Notes under the pieces: generated by a model
Told to the model about the DNA's origin: nothing
The model's input: the letters and a program-made list of their open reading frames with translations, nothing else
Databases searched by the model: none
Part shown: positions 1-8,786 of the stretch, in pieces
How the letters are laid out: each line of letters begins with the position of its first letter
Position numbering within the stretch: the first letter of the stretch is position 1
Source of the DNA: Bacteroidetes bacterium UBA1312
GTDB lineage: Bacteria; Bacteroidota; Bacteroidia; Chitinophagales; Chitinophagaceae
Assembly (NCBI GenBank): GCA_002307135.1
Contig: DBTQ01000018.1
Span: 1 to 33,534, forward strand
Direction of reading: 5' to 3'
DNA length: 33,534 nt
Position numbers and translations under genes: made by a program

Positions 1-104
1 GATATACGCCACGCACAAGGCGCTGCACGTCATACCTACATTACCCATAAACTTTCACCCAATGGTGTTATATTCTCAATTATTATTAAGGCAAGGAGGT
101 ATTT

Positions 105-135
105 TTGCATCTCCATATTTAACTAGATAATTTTG
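105..135 (+). promoter_or_regulatory. Candidate Bacteroidota-type promoter, possibly giving a leaderless mRNA
   Basis: TTG at 105-107 is followed after 20 bp by TAATTTTG at 128-135, a full match to the Bacteroidota -7 consensus TAnnTTTG with proper spacing. Transcription would start at about 141, on the ATG of the next gene, so the mRNA would be leaderless. A second -7 match, TATTTTTG at 100-107, has no good -33 partner but would leave a normal short leader. The 140 bases left of the first gene otherwise hold no gene I can support; one forward frame is open from the window edge to 126 but is not recognisable. Confidence 0.4.
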
Positions 136-140
136 CGGTT

Positions 141-695
141 ATGAAATCGAATCTGTTTTTAATTGTATGTTATTTTGTCCTTACTTTTACTCCTTGTAAT
201 TATTTACATGCTCAAGTTAAAGATGCGGATAAAAAATTGCTCATATTTCGCAATCGTTACATATTGTTAACTAATGATACTGCATTTTGTGAATTAAGAT
301 TCATTGATAAGCCTTACTTATGTTTTACCGATTTTGATACGCTGATTAATCAAAACAATGGATTATACAAAGGTCGAACGAGATATTTAGAGGTCACCGC
401 AAATGAATATATTGTTCATAGTGTAGATGAAAAATGTGCACCAGAAATTATTAAATTTAAAAGAGCTAAGCTCAAACAAATTAGAGAATGGAATAGTCGG
501 CATAATATTGATAAATATAATTTAACATTTTCACTGAAAATACGAAAAGCTTTACATTCAAGTAAAGAAGATAAAATATATATAAATAATTTAAACAATG
601 ATTTAGATAGGCTGTTCAAACAAGTTGTAAAACTAGATCAAGAAGATTTCAACAAAGAGCTAGCTAAATTTAAAGAAAAGTATTCTATTGATTAA
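141..695 (+). CDS. Exported protein of unknown function
   Basis: I do not recognise this 184-aa protein. It begins with a clear signal peptide: Lys near the N-terminus, a hydrophobic stretch over residues 4-19, and an HAQ cleavage site near residue 25. The mature part is polar and rich in Lys, Asn and Asp, with no transmembrane helix, so a periplasmic or surface location is likely. The second half looks helical and charged. The gene is much more AT-rich than the T9SS genes from 1426 on. Its stop overlaps a possible TTG start of the next gene, so the two are probably translated from one transcript. The ATG at 141 is the only start that preserves the signal peptide. Confidence 0.6.
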   Translation: MKSNLFLIVCYFVLTFTPCNYLHAQVKDADKKLLIFRNRYILLTNDTAFCELRFIDKPYLCFTDFDTLINQNNGLYKGRTRYLEVTANEYIVHSVDEKCAPEIIKFKRAKLKQIREWNSRHNIDKYNLTFSLKIRKALHSSKEDKIYINNLNNDLDRLFKQVVKLDQEDFNKELAKFKEKYSID

Positions 696-1419
696 ATATT
701 TTAAAATTATTGTGAAGAAAATATCGACTGTTATTGCTTTATTCATGATGTTCTCTAGTCAAGCCCAATCGTTAAAAATAGGTGGTGAAGTAGGTTTGAG
801 TTCATCTGTATCACAAATCAAGTTCGTTGGTTATGCAACATCTAAGGAAACAATAAACAACAGAATTGGTGCTCGTTTTGGATGCCCAATACAGTACAGT
901 TTAACTAGCTGTTTTAAATTAAATTCGGGCTTATTTTATGCGATGAAGGGTGATGCGAATTATCCTGAAAATAATGCTAATATTTATTATAAGCAAACTA
1001 TAAATATATCGTATTCAACATTAGAACTTCCTCTTTGCATGATTTATACAAAACCTATTGTTAAAGATAATTCTTTTTTTATTGGTATAGGACCATATTT
1101 TGGGTATGGTCTTAATGGAAATCTCCGATATTATTATCCTGATGGTGAGCGTGCAAAACAAAATGTATCATGGGGAAATGTTGATGGAGAAAACCAGATA
1201 AAACATTGGGAGTGGGGAATACAAATGCAGGCAGGATTGATTTATAAAAATGGTTTGTTTTTAAGGATCACAGCACAACGTCAATTAAATAATATAGCTG
1301 CATCCAAATTGATATATTGTTGGGTTGGTGATATTAGAGCCACATTTCCAACAATACAAAATCAAATATATACAAGCATAAGTATAGGCTATTTTCTAAA
1401 ACACAAATACAAAAAATAA
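688..1419 (+). CDS. PorT-like outer-membrane beta-barrel protein
   Basis: The 243-aa protein has a signal peptide ending in SSQAQ, then alternating short strands and turns typical of the small Bacteroidota outer-membrane barrels (OMP_b-brl_2, PorT-like). Examples are the early LKIGGEVGLSSS stretch, FKLNSGLFYAMKG near residues 76-88, a central FIGIGPYFGYGLNG stretch and a terminal strand ending ISIGYFL. It probably sits in the outer membrane; ligand or partner is unknown. The start is uncertain: TTG at 688 overlaps the preceding stop, whereas GTG at 712 would give a textbook 19-residue signal peptide starting MKKISTVIAL. Like its upstream neighbour it is AT-rich. The next gene starts 6 bp after its stop, which suggests an operon of three. 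Confidence 0.7.
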   Translation: MIKYFKIIVKKISTVIALFMMFSSQAQSLKIGGEVGLSSSVSQIKFVGYATSKETINNRIGARFGCPIQYSLTSCFKLNSGLFYAMKGDANYPENNANIYYKQTINISYSTLELPLCMIYTKPIVKDNSFFIGIGPYFGYGLNGNLRYYYPDGERAKQNVSWGNVDGENQIKHWEWGIQMQAGLIYKNGLFLRITAQRQLNNIAASKLIYCWVGDIRATFPTIQNQIYTSISIGYFLKHKYKK

Positions 1420-1425
1420 AAGATC

Positions 1426-1851
1426 ATGAAACCCAAATTGTACCTACTCGCAGCAATCATTATCGCATTATGTGGTACCAGTTTTTCAGCTGAAGCACAA
1501 GTGTCAACTTGCAAAATATTTTACAACTACGATGCGGCGGGCAACCGGATCAAAAGGTATTATGATTGCCCACCACAAACCAACCCCTGGGATGAGCCGG
1601 TAACTAGTACTACCATCAGGAGGATATACCCTAATCCCACTACAGGAGTGATCAATGTGGAATTTTATAACCCAATCAATACGGCAACATTCTTTATTAC
1701 AGACATTAGTGGAAATCAGATATTGCGGTATGATCTAACACAGCTGACCTCCATTGTCACATTGAATATAACACCTCAGGTTCCGGGTACTTATTTGTTA
1801 ACAGTATTGACTGGCGATGATGTAGAGAGCTACCCAATAACGAAACTGTAA
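1426..1851 (+). CDS. Small T9SS type A sorting domain protein with YD-like motif
   Basis: This 141-aa protein has a signal peptide (residues 1-25, cleavage after AEAQ), a short stretch NYDAAGNRIKRYYDC, and a full C-terminal type A sorting domain starting at IYPNPTTG and ending in a Lys-Leu terminus. The sorting domain marks it as cargo of the type IX secretion system, exported across the outer membrane and usually anchored to the surface. YDAAGNR is the signature of RHS/YD repeats, but here it occurs once, so this is not an RHS protein. Small proteins like this often accompany RHS-type genes in Bacteroidota (family knowledge). Base composition changes to higher GC at this gene compared with the two before it. 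Confidence 0.75.
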   Translation: MKPKLYLLAAIIIALCGTSFSAEAQVSTCKIFYNYDAAGNRIKRYYDCPPQTNPWDEPVTSTTIRRIYPNPTTGVINVEFYNPINTATFFITDISGNQILRYDLTQLTSIVTLNITPQVPGTYLLTVLTGDDVESYPITKL

Positions 1852-1937
1852 TTTCAATATAAAGAGCAGTTTTTGGAATAAGTAATCACTTTATTTTGGC
1901 TATTTTCATCAGAAAATATGCTTCAAAAAACTTTTAA

Positions 1938-4700
1938 ATGCTCATGTCGCCACGCTTATACTCCCGATGCATTATTGCCATTTGCTGCTCATGTTTCAAC
2001 ACATGGGTTTCTTATGCACAATTACCTGTTTGTAATCTGATATACGCGAAAGCAACGAGACCGGATACCATTTATAATTATGACCCTGCCTTGCCCGTTT
2101 CTGCAACCAACCCTATAGCAAACACCATACATCCACCCGTTAGTGTATGCCACGGATTAACTGTTTCCCCTATATTGGGTTCAGGCAGTTCGACATTGAC
2201 CTTTTATTCTATTGATGCAGGTACCGGAATTTATATTTATTACAACCCTACTACATCCACCTGGGTAAATACAGGGCACTCTTCTGGAGGAACGGTAGCT
2301 GTCAATATTGCAGCAGGAGGAGGGCATATCTATAGCTTAGATGGAAGTGCAAACGTATATAAATATGATGGCAAAAGCAGCGCTACTTTCCTTGTAAAAG
2401 TACCTGGTTTCCGAGGTGCAGGGCCTCTTGACCTTGTGGCAGACTGTGAAGGGAACTGGTACATTTTTAACCAAACAGGTTCAGCGCCCTCCCTCAGAAA
2501 ATACGATTCCTCAGGAACCTTACTGCAATTATGGACAATCAGCAACCCATTAGGCATTCCTGTAGTGGCTACTGCAGGTTTTGCCATTATCGGCAATACA
2601 CTCTATACAGATAACTTTAAGGATAATGGCATTACCTCCTATACATTAGGGTTCGATACATTGACATTGAATAGCAGTAAATCCATCGGCAAATTTTTTG
2701 ACGATGATCTGGGCAGTTGTGCAGGTGCGGTCTTATCCATCCCTACCGTAAACATTACAGCTGGCCAGAACAATATATGTGCCGGCATACCCATAACCTT
2801 CACTGCAAAATCATTGGGTGGGGGAGCAGCGCCAACCTACCAATGGAAAGTAAACGGAAGCCCGGTTGGGTCAAGCTCAAGCTTGACCACTTACACTTAT
2901 GCTCCCGCTAACGGAGATGTAGTAACCTGTACCATGACGACCAGTTCTCCATGTGCAAGCATATTAACCGGTACAAGCAACACCATTACCATGATCATAA
3001 ACCCATCACCGGTAGCACCAACAACCATAACTCCCCTTAATTATTGTGTAGGAACCACAGCCACTGCACTTACAGCAACAGGATCCAACTTAAAATGGTA
3101 CACAACAGCAACCGGAGGAACAGGTTCAACAACAGCACCAACACCCAATAGAGCCATTGCCGGTAGTACCAACTACTATGTCAGCCAAACAAACCTGAGT
3201 ACAGGCTGCGAAAGCCCACGCGCTTTAATCAATATACAAGTCCATGCCATTTCTACAATTCCGGTTGTGGCTACATCAGTCAAATACTGCCAATATGCGA
3301 CAGCAACAACCCTTATCGCTACAGGCACAAACCAACACTGGTACACTACAGCAACCGGAGGTACAGGAAGCACCACAGCACCAACCCCCAATACCGATAC
3401 TTTAGGAACAACAAACTATTATGTCAGCCAAACAGATACCGGAGGATGTGAAAGTGCCCGTGCAACCATAACAGTAGATATCAACAACACACCGGTTACG
3501 CCAACAGTCATTTCACCGATTAACCTCTGTGTAGGAACACCGGCAACAGCACTAACAGCGAGCGGTTCATTACTATTATGGTATAACTCCGCAACCGGAG
3601 GGACAGGTTCAACAACAGCCCCCATACCCAATACCACATCAGTTGGGACTACAAACTATTATGTAAGCCAAAGCTGCCCAACAATCGGTTCTGAAAGTCC
3701 TAGAGCCAGCATTACAGCAATCGTACAACCACTTCCAACAATTAGCATCATTCCCGTTGGACTCATCGATTATGCCCTTTGTCATCACGACACCACAACA
3801 ATAAAAGCAGTTGCACCCACCGCAATCAACTACCAATGGAGCCGTAACTTAATAACAATACCAGGTGCAACAACTTCAACCTTAAAAGTTGGATCCACAG
3901 GCGCCTATAGCATAACCGTAAAAGACATTTACGGATGTACCAACAACCAGTCCGTGAATGTCTTTAATGATACCTTACCTAAACCAACCTTGTCCCCAAC
4001 AGACCTTAAAATATGTGAAGACGTAACCGTAATGCTCTATTGCTCACCAGCAATAACAGGATACAAATACCAGTGGCTTCAGAACAATACACCAATTACC
4101 TCTGCCGGCCTTATATCATCTGCAATACCCGTCAACACTACCGCAACATATAAAGTAATGGTTACAGATATTTATGGCTGTGTGGACTCAACCAATGAAT
4201 CAGACCTAAGTACTTATCCGAGCATCCCTAAACCAACCATATTGCGGTTCGACCCTGTATTGAAACTAAACAATACCTATAGCTACTACCAATGGTTCAG
4301 GAACAAAAAAACAATACCGGGAGCGAATACCCTCACCTATACCATGCTCTATGATGGTAATTACTATGCAGCAGTTACAGATGCCAATGGCTGTTCTAAA
4401 TACTCAGATACAATAACAATAACCAACCTTAGCGTAGGAAACCTCCCAAACCAACAAGATGGGATACATATTTACCCAAACCCAAGTGATGGTACGATTA
4501 CAATTACCACAACAAACGCCAATGATAAGGCCATTGCAATAACGGTCTATGATATACTGGGTCGTATTGTATTACAACAACCGCTTACCTTCACCAATAA
4601 CCAAAGCAGCTTAAAAATACACGCACCGAGCGGCACTTACATTTTAGAGCTGAGCAATGAAGATGGCCTTTTAGATAAAGAACCTATAACAATTCTATAA
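1938..4700 (+). CDS. Large T9SS surface protein with tandem Ig-like domains
   Basis: A 920-aa secreted protein. Residues 1-28 form a signal peptide ending SYAQ. Residues 30-270 resemble a beta-propeller-like cell-surface region, with GGGHIYSLDG and similar strands. An Ig/PKD-like domain follows at about 270-356, then three tandem Ig-like repeats at about 358-597 of the CHU_C-associated type (Cys-Val-Gly, WYTTATGGTGSTTAPTPN, TNYYVSQ, CESPRA). Three further Ig-like domains with YQW motifs lie between about 600 and 820. The protein ends in a type A sorting domain beginning IYPNPSDGTITI at about 842. It is a T9SS-exported surface protein, probably adhesive, but no catalytic motif was seen. The 86-bp gap before it holds no full-consensus promoter. 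Confidence 0.85.
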   Translation: MLMSPRLYSRCIIAICCSCFNTWVSYAQLPVCNLIYAKATRPDTIYNYDPALPVSATNPIANTIHPPVSVCHGLTVSPILGSGSSTLTFYSIDAGTGIYIYYNPTTSTWVNTGHSSGGTVAVNIAAGGGHIYSLDGSANVYKYDGKSSATFLVKVPGFRGAGPLDLVADCEGNWYIFNQTGSAPSLRKYDSSGTLLQLWTISNPLGIPVVATAGFAIIGNTLYTDNFKDNGITSYTLGFDTLTLNSSKSIGKFFDDDLGSCAGAVLSIPTVNITAGQNNICAGIPITFTAKSLGGGAAPTYQWKVNGSPVGSSSSLTTYTYAPANGDVVTCTMTTSSPCASILTGTSNTITMIINPSPVAPTTITPLNYCVGTTATALTATGSNLKWYTTATGGTGSTTAPTPNRAIAGSTNYYVSQTNLSTGCESPRALINIQVHAISTIPVVATSVKYCQYATATTLIATGTNQHWYTTATGGTGSTTAPTPNTDTLGTTNYYVSQTDTGGCESARATITVDINNTPVTPTVISPINLCVGTPATALTASGSLLLWYNSATGGTGSTTAPIPNTTSVGTTNYYVSQSCPTIGSESPRASITAIVQPLPTISIIPVGLIDYALCHHDTTTIKAVAPTAINYQWSRNLITIPGATTSTLKVGSTGAYSITVKDIYGCTNNQSVNVFNDTLPKPTLSPTDLKICEDVTVMLYCSPAITGYKYQWLQNNTPITSAGLISSAIPVNTTATYKVMVTDIYGCVDSTNESDLSTYPSIPKPTILRFDPVLKLNNTYSYYQWFRNKKTIPGANTLTYTMLYDGNYYAAVTDANGCSKYSDTITITNLSVGNLPNQQDGIHIYPNPSDGTITITTTNANDKAIAITVYDILGRIVLQQPLTFTNNQSSLKIHAPSGTYILELSNEDGLLDKEPITIL
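3009..3734 (+). repeat. Three tandem repeats of about 240 bp inside the T9SS surface protein gene
   Basis: Units begin near 3009, 3261 and 3492, each opening with a Pro-Val pair. Each encodes 77-84 residues with a conserved core (WY..ATGGTGSTTAP.PN then TNYYVSQ). The core ACCGGAGG motif recurs at 3111, 3354 and 3594. Bases are conserved as well as residues, which points to recent duplication or gene conversion. Confidence 0.8.
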
Positions 4701-4787
4701 TTATTCTTATTCTCGTATGGCCCGTATAACATTTCAAAGGGAAAAGTAAAAATGAATAGTAAAGCATAAAGTAGGCATATTATATAG

Positions 4788-5587
4788 CTACCTGCTCAGT
4801 ATTTTTAGTTTTAATTGTAATTGCAGGTAGCTTCTGTTTATATACTTGTTTTCGCTCAAATTATTGAGTCCTGCCCTATAGATTAGGCTCGTTTTCAGGC
4901 TGTGGCTGATGGAATATTCTGTTTTGGCAACCATGCCGATGTCATACGTAGGGACAAGCTTTAATGCACCATCTTCATAAACAGTGGTCGTCGTATTGCT
5001 GTTCTGAAATAACCGCTGTACATCTGCGCCGAGTCCTACCGCTATCCGCTTGTGTACATGGTAGCCTATCGTCGGCATTAATTGTAAGTAGTAAAAATTA
5101 TTTACAGAAGTGCCCACACTTCGAATGGCGGTTATATTAGATGTGCCGTTGTTTCCGGTTCCCGTGTTACCTACATAATTAAAATTATTATTGGAAAGTT
5201 TATAAGTATTTTCTGGACTGCTGGTATTTACAAAAGCCACATCGCCTTCCACAAACATTCTTTCACCAATGCTTTTTCGGACATTGGCCGTTATGGTATA
5301 GCCACTTGTATTGAGCTTACCATAATTAACACCACCACCGACACTGAGGCTGCCGGGTTCCGAGTAAGGGCGTTTGAGTGGTCGGGATATAGATTACTGT
5401 TTTTAATTTCAAAAAAAGTGGCACAATTGCTGGGGCACATTCCATACTTCGACCCAAAAGCAAAATAACCTGTGGCATCGAGTGGCAGCATGGCTACGCC
5501 GCATACGCCATTGGGAGCATCAACCGTTTTTTTATTGCATGCACCCAGTAAAATGACTCCGGTCAGCAATAAGCTTAGTTTTTTCAT
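4788..5587 (-). pseudogene. Broken lipoprotein / outer-membrane beta-barrel gene
   Basis: The 5' part (from ATG at 5587) encodes a lipoprotein signal, MKKLSLLLTGVILLGAC, with lipobox LGAC, followed by about 60 residues including CGVAMLPLDATGYFAFGSK. That frame runs on without homology-like content after about 5375. From about 5368 to 4788 another minus-strand frame is coding-like: SEPGSLSVGGGVNYG, FYYLQLMPTIGYHVHKRIAVGLG, and a final strand typical of small outer-membrane barrels. Neither part is complete: the barrel has no signal peptide or clear start, and the lipoprotein has no proper end. A one-base frameshift near 5340-5380, or an out-of-frame deletion joining two genes, explains this. 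A sequencing error is also possible. Confidence 0.6.
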
Positions 5588-5891
5588 GTGTATTGTTTTG
5601 GATGTTATGGATGATACTTTGAGCACCGCTACCTATATAGACGAGCTATTGCTATCATACCTTGGCGTGTTGTCAAAAAAAACAGGAAAATAGTTGCGGT
5701 ACCATCTTTTTATACAAAAAAGCCGAACCTTAAGCGCCCGGATTTTGTGGATAGAGGGTATTAAAGATCAGATTAATAGTAGGATGATATGACTTGAATA
5801 ATTGTGTACACAATCCAAGGAATGTGCAGCAATCACCGACTAGTATTTGTGCGGGTTTTAAAGATGCTCAAAGCGCATCAACAGCAAAAGA

Positions 5892-6851
5892 TTATTCATT
5901 GGTACTTTGAAAAGTCAACACCTGTTGCCCGCTTTTCCAGATGTGTTCACCCAGCGCTTTTAGTTTGGGTAAATCTTCATCCACTACTTTGGCAAAGATA
6001 TTACAGCAGTCGAGCCCCTTCCCTTCGCCATAATATATACCCATACAATTAGCTGTTTTGGCCCTGGCAGGTTGAGCAGGACCAAATACTACCTCTCCAG
6101 TTTCTGTAAACACAGAGGCATTTTCCTGGATAATATCAAGTGAGGGCACATCATCAGTCCATATTTCCTGTCCGGATATCCTGGCGTGAAACAAAGTTCT
6201 GGAAAATGGGAGCAGGGCGGCAAAGGCCCCAGAGGTTACGGGTGCATCCTTTAAATAATACCCGAAACGAATCAATGTACCGTCTAGGGTAACGATGGCA
6301 AATCCTTTCACTTTTATACTATTGTTTTTTTGTTTTAAATATTCCTGCGCTTGTGCCTGATGGTGCTGTACATGATATATAGCGTTGTACAACATTTCTC
6401 TTAAGCTCAACTTACCCAATAGCGGGTGGGGTATCCCTAATGTATCCAGTTCCTGCTCTTCAAACGTATTTATTGTAGCACACAATTCCTGTATCTGTCC
6501 ATTGAGCCTTGTAGTCAGTTCAGCTCGGTCGTGAGTTAAAGCAGTATCAGGTACAAAACGTTCCGGGGCTTTACCTCCTTTTTGTAATTGCGCTTGGTAG
6601 GCATCGAGCAACTCATCATAGCTATGCCCGGTGCGGTCTGTAGTGCCAAAGTTTTGAGCAATGGCCGCTTTGTCCATGCCATATACTTGTACCAGTGGTT
6701 GTATGCACAGCACTATATGAGCTAACTGTTCTGCAGCTGTCCATTTTTGGTGGTGGCGGTAGGTATAGTCTTCGGTGCTTAACATATTGATATACCCAAC
6801 AAAGGCGGAGTAGTGTTCGGTCAAGGCACCAGTAATAGCCTGTTTGTTCAT
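5892..6851 (-). CDS. DinB-like protein fused to a cyclophilin-like (DUF3830-type) domain
   Basis: A 319-aa cytoplasmic protein with two parts. Residues 1-175 look like a DinB four-helix domain: KWTAAEQLAHI gives a candidate metal ligand at His45, and YHVQHHQAQ gives His160, His163 and His164. Residues 180-317 match the DUF3830 cyclophilin-like pattern: FGYYLKDAPVTSGAFAALLP, then FHARISGQEIW, an ENAS segment, a TGEVVFGP strand and a final LGEHIWKSGQQVL. DinB proteins are usually 150-180 aa, so the second domain is an addition. The ATG lies 15 bp after the stop of the aminotransferase gene, so they are probably co-transcribed. The reaction is unknown; metal-dependent thiol chemistry is one possibility for DinB folds. 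Confidence 0.7.
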   Translation of the reverse strand: MNKQAITGALTEHYSAFVGYINMLSTEDYTYRHHQKWTAAEQLAHIVLCIQPLVQVYGMDKAAIAQNFGTTDRTGHSYDELLDAYQAQLQKGGKAPERFVPDTALTHDRAELTTRLNGQIQELCATINTFEEQELDTLGIPHPLLGKLSLREMLYNAIYHVQHHQAQAQEYLKQKNNSIKVKGFAIVTLDGTLIRFGYYLKDAPVTSGAFAALLPFSRTLFHARISGQEIWTDDVPSLDIIQENASVFTETGEVVFGPAQPARAKTANCMGIYYGEGKGLDCCNIFAKVVDEDLPKLKALGEHIWKSGQQVLTFQSTNE

Positions 6852-6866
6852 GATGGTTCAGTTTTT

Positions 6867-7982
6867 TTATTGGATAGCCTTTATGAATTGTTGCATCTCC
6901 TGCATTGTACCCACAGTGATACGGGTCCACTTGCCTTGCTCTTCATATATCTTTGTTCCTTGAATATTATTGTTCGTTAGCTGTTGGAAAAAGTCCTTTT
7001 TAAAATTTGCCAACGAAAAATAAATGAAATTTGTATGGGAAGGAATACAACTAAGGTTCAATTGTTCGAGCCCTGCAACAGTGTATTGTCTTGCAGCCTC
7101 ATTGAGTGAAAAGGTTTCAGCAATAAACTTTTCGTCCTTCAAAGAAGCCATGGCAGCCAACCGCGACAAAACGCTGATACTGTTGTTGGGCGCCGATGGA
7201 AAGGTGCTCAGTTTGTCGATCATTGTTTTATGCGCTATACCATAGCCAATTCTTGCACCTGCCAATCCGTATATTTTCGAAAAAGTTTTGACGATCACTA
7301 AATTTGGATAATCATTGATCAGGCCGCTCAGTGATTGTTGCGTTGTAAAATCCAGATATGCCTCGTCCACCAAAATAATCACCTTCCTGGGTACTTCGTT
7401 GACAAACTTGACCAACGATGACCTTTCGCAAATAGTGCCTGTCGGGTTGTTGGGATTGCAGATATATATCAACCGGGTGTCTTGGTTTATGGCCTTTTGC
7501 ATGGCCGCTAAATCAATCTTCTTGTCGGCCGTGAGTGGTACTTTTATTTTGCTCAATACCGACGTGCTTAAAGGTGCTGTCCAGTAATCGAAGCTCGGGT
7601 CTGCAATAACAAAATTGCCCTTTTCTAATGCAGCATACCTGGCCACCATATCTAAAATTTCGGTGGAGCCGGCGCCCAATAAAATATTTTCGTCATGTAC
7701 ATTATTCTTCTTTGATAAAGCTGCGATTAGTTCCGATATAATATTCCAGTTGTACCTGTTGCTCACATGCAGATGGTCTGCAATGGCGCTCCTGGCCATT
7801 GGCGATGGCCCGTAGGGATTTTCGTTCGAACGTAATAAAATCGGGGTATCATTGATTGCTGCCAAGCCATTGATCAAAGCCTCGGTTTGGGGCGAGGCGT
7901 AGCTGCTAGTCAAATTGGTTAGTCCAACTCCTGCTATCCCTAAGCCAACTTGTTTGAGCCAAGTTCTTCTATTCGTTGCCAT
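6867..7982 (-). CDS. Exported HisC-like PLP-dependent aminotransferase
   Basis: A 371-aa fold type I aminotransferase of the histidinol-phosphate aminotransferase family. Motifs in order are NENPYGPS (53-60), AGSTEILD (104-111), NPNNPTG (176-182), VDEAYLDF (205-212) and SKIYGLAGARIGYG, with the PLP lysine at 236. The N-terminus carries a twin-arginine signal, NRRTWLKQVGLG, followed by a hydrophobic stretch and an alanine-rich site near 30, so the enzyme is probably exported folded with its PLP. True HisC is cytoplasmic, and no other his genes are nearby, so a different substrate is likely. It is the first gene of a pair with the DinB fusion and has a consensus promoter at 8097-8128. Confidence 0.85.
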   Translation of the reverse strand: MATNRRTWLKQVGLGIAGVGLTNLTSSYASPQTEALINGLAAINDTPILLRSNENPYGPSPMARSAIADHLHVSNRYNWNIISELIAALSKKNNVHDENILLGAGSTEILDMVARYAALEKGNFVIADPSFDYWTAPLSTSVLSKIKVPLTADKKIDLAAMQKAINQDTRLIYICNPNNPTGTICERSSLVKFVNEVPRKVIILVDEAYLDFTTQQSLSGLINDYPNLVIVKTFSKIYGLAGARIGYGIAHKTMIDKLSTFPSAPNNSISVLSRLAAMASLKDEKFIAETFSLNEAARQYTVAGLEQLNLSCIPSHTNFIYFSLANFKKDFFQQLTNNNIQGTKIYEEQGKWTRITVGTMQEMQQFIKAIQ

Positions 7983-8096
7983 AGTGTTTATATTTATAGA
8001 GCAAAATGCTAATGCCAGTTTTGGGGTATCTTTTTAAAATAGCCGTACAACACATCTTCTATCCTAGCAGTGGGTAGCCAGTTTGAAAAAAACACT

Positions 8097-8128
8097 CAAA
8101 TATAAAACTAAAAACTACATGGTTGCAA
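8097..8128 (-). promoter_or_regulatory. Consensus promoter for the aminotransferase-DinB operon
   Basis: On the minus strand TTG (8128-8126), a 21-bp spacer and TATATTTG (8104-8097) match both Bacteroidota promoter elements. Transcription would start near 8091, giving a leader of about 110 bases before the ATG at 7982. Confidence 0.55.
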
Positions 8129-8145
8129 ACGGAGCAGCCGCTTTA

Positions 8146-8700
8146 TTAGCCATGCTGTTCCTTCACATATTCGCTGCGTAGTTTCGAAAACAGCATCGAA
8201 TCTTCATATTCACCTGACCTATAGTGATGTTGGCGCATTACCCCTTCTTGTACAAAATTGTACCGCTCTATTAGTCGTAGCGAGGGTATATTCCCGATAC
8301 CTACAAGCGCCTCTATTCTATTTAAGTGCATTTTGTTGAACCCGTAGTCCATTGTCGCAGCAAGGGCCTCTGTCATCAGCCCCTTTCTTTTAAAATCTTC
8401 ATCTTCCATCACATAGCCTACCTCTGCCCGGCGGTGCTCTTTATTCCAGTTATGCAGCCCGCAGCGTCCGATGATACGGTTCGTTGCTTTATCCATCAGC
8501 AGGAATCGCTTGAAGCTACTGTTGTAGCTGGCATACCCATTTTGGTGTTTGTTGGCTTCTTTTTGATAATCTTCTTCGGAGCGGTGTCCTAATATTATTT
8601 TGATCTCCTCTTTGGTGCCGTGTTTAAAAAGAAATTCCATATCACTTGGCGAAAGTCCCTTTAAGAATAATCGGTTTGTTGTTACAATTTCGAACTTCAT
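8146..8700 (-). CDS. GNAT family N-acetyltransferase (RimJ/RimL-like)
   Basis: A 184-aa acetyltransferase. It starts with the RimJ/RimL-like LTTNRLFLKGL-type strand (here VTTNRLFLKGLSPSD). The acetyl-CoA binding core follows, AEVGYVMEDEDFKRKGLMTEAL at about residues 91-112, where the usual R/Q-x-x-G-x-G/A loop reads FKRKGLMTEA, then NRIEALVGIGNIPSLRLIERYNF and the closing EGVMRQHHYRSGEYEDSMLFSKL. Family members transfer an acetyl group from acetyl-CoA to protein N-termini or small amines; the substrate cannot be read from sequence. It is preceded by a promoter box shared with the next two genes upstream on the minus strand, but is separated from each by about 200 bp, so each is probably its own transcription unit. 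Confidence 0.85.
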   Translation of the reverse strand: MKFEIVTTNRLFLKGLSPSDMEFLFKHGTKEEIKIILGHRSEEDYQKEANKHQNGYASYNSSFKRFLLMDKATNRIIGRCGLHNWNKEHRRAEVGYVMEDEDFKRKGLMTEALAATMDYGFNKMHLNRIEALVGIGNIPSLRLIERYNFVQEGVMRQHHYRSGEYEDSMLFSKLRSEYVKEQHG

Positions 8701-8786
8701 ATAAGCAATCTTAATTTTAGTACTATGGCTGCTCAGCAGCAGGTATTTATATGCTTTAGCTCGGAGCCGAAGCCAAATTCTATACT

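Noticed and set aside
1..140. Partial gene entering from the left edge
   Set aside because: Forward frames are open for up to 126 bases but give no recognisable protein end, and a minus-strand frame is equally short.
1426..1851. RHS/YD-repeat protein call based on YDAAGNR
   Set aside because: There is only one motif copy in a 141-aa protein that otherwise is a T9SS sorting domain.
4786..4832. Inverted repeat AGCTACCTGC / GCAGGTAGCT at the end of the broken barrel gene
   Set aside because: The 27-base loop and lack of a T-run make a terminator unlikely, and most of it is coding.
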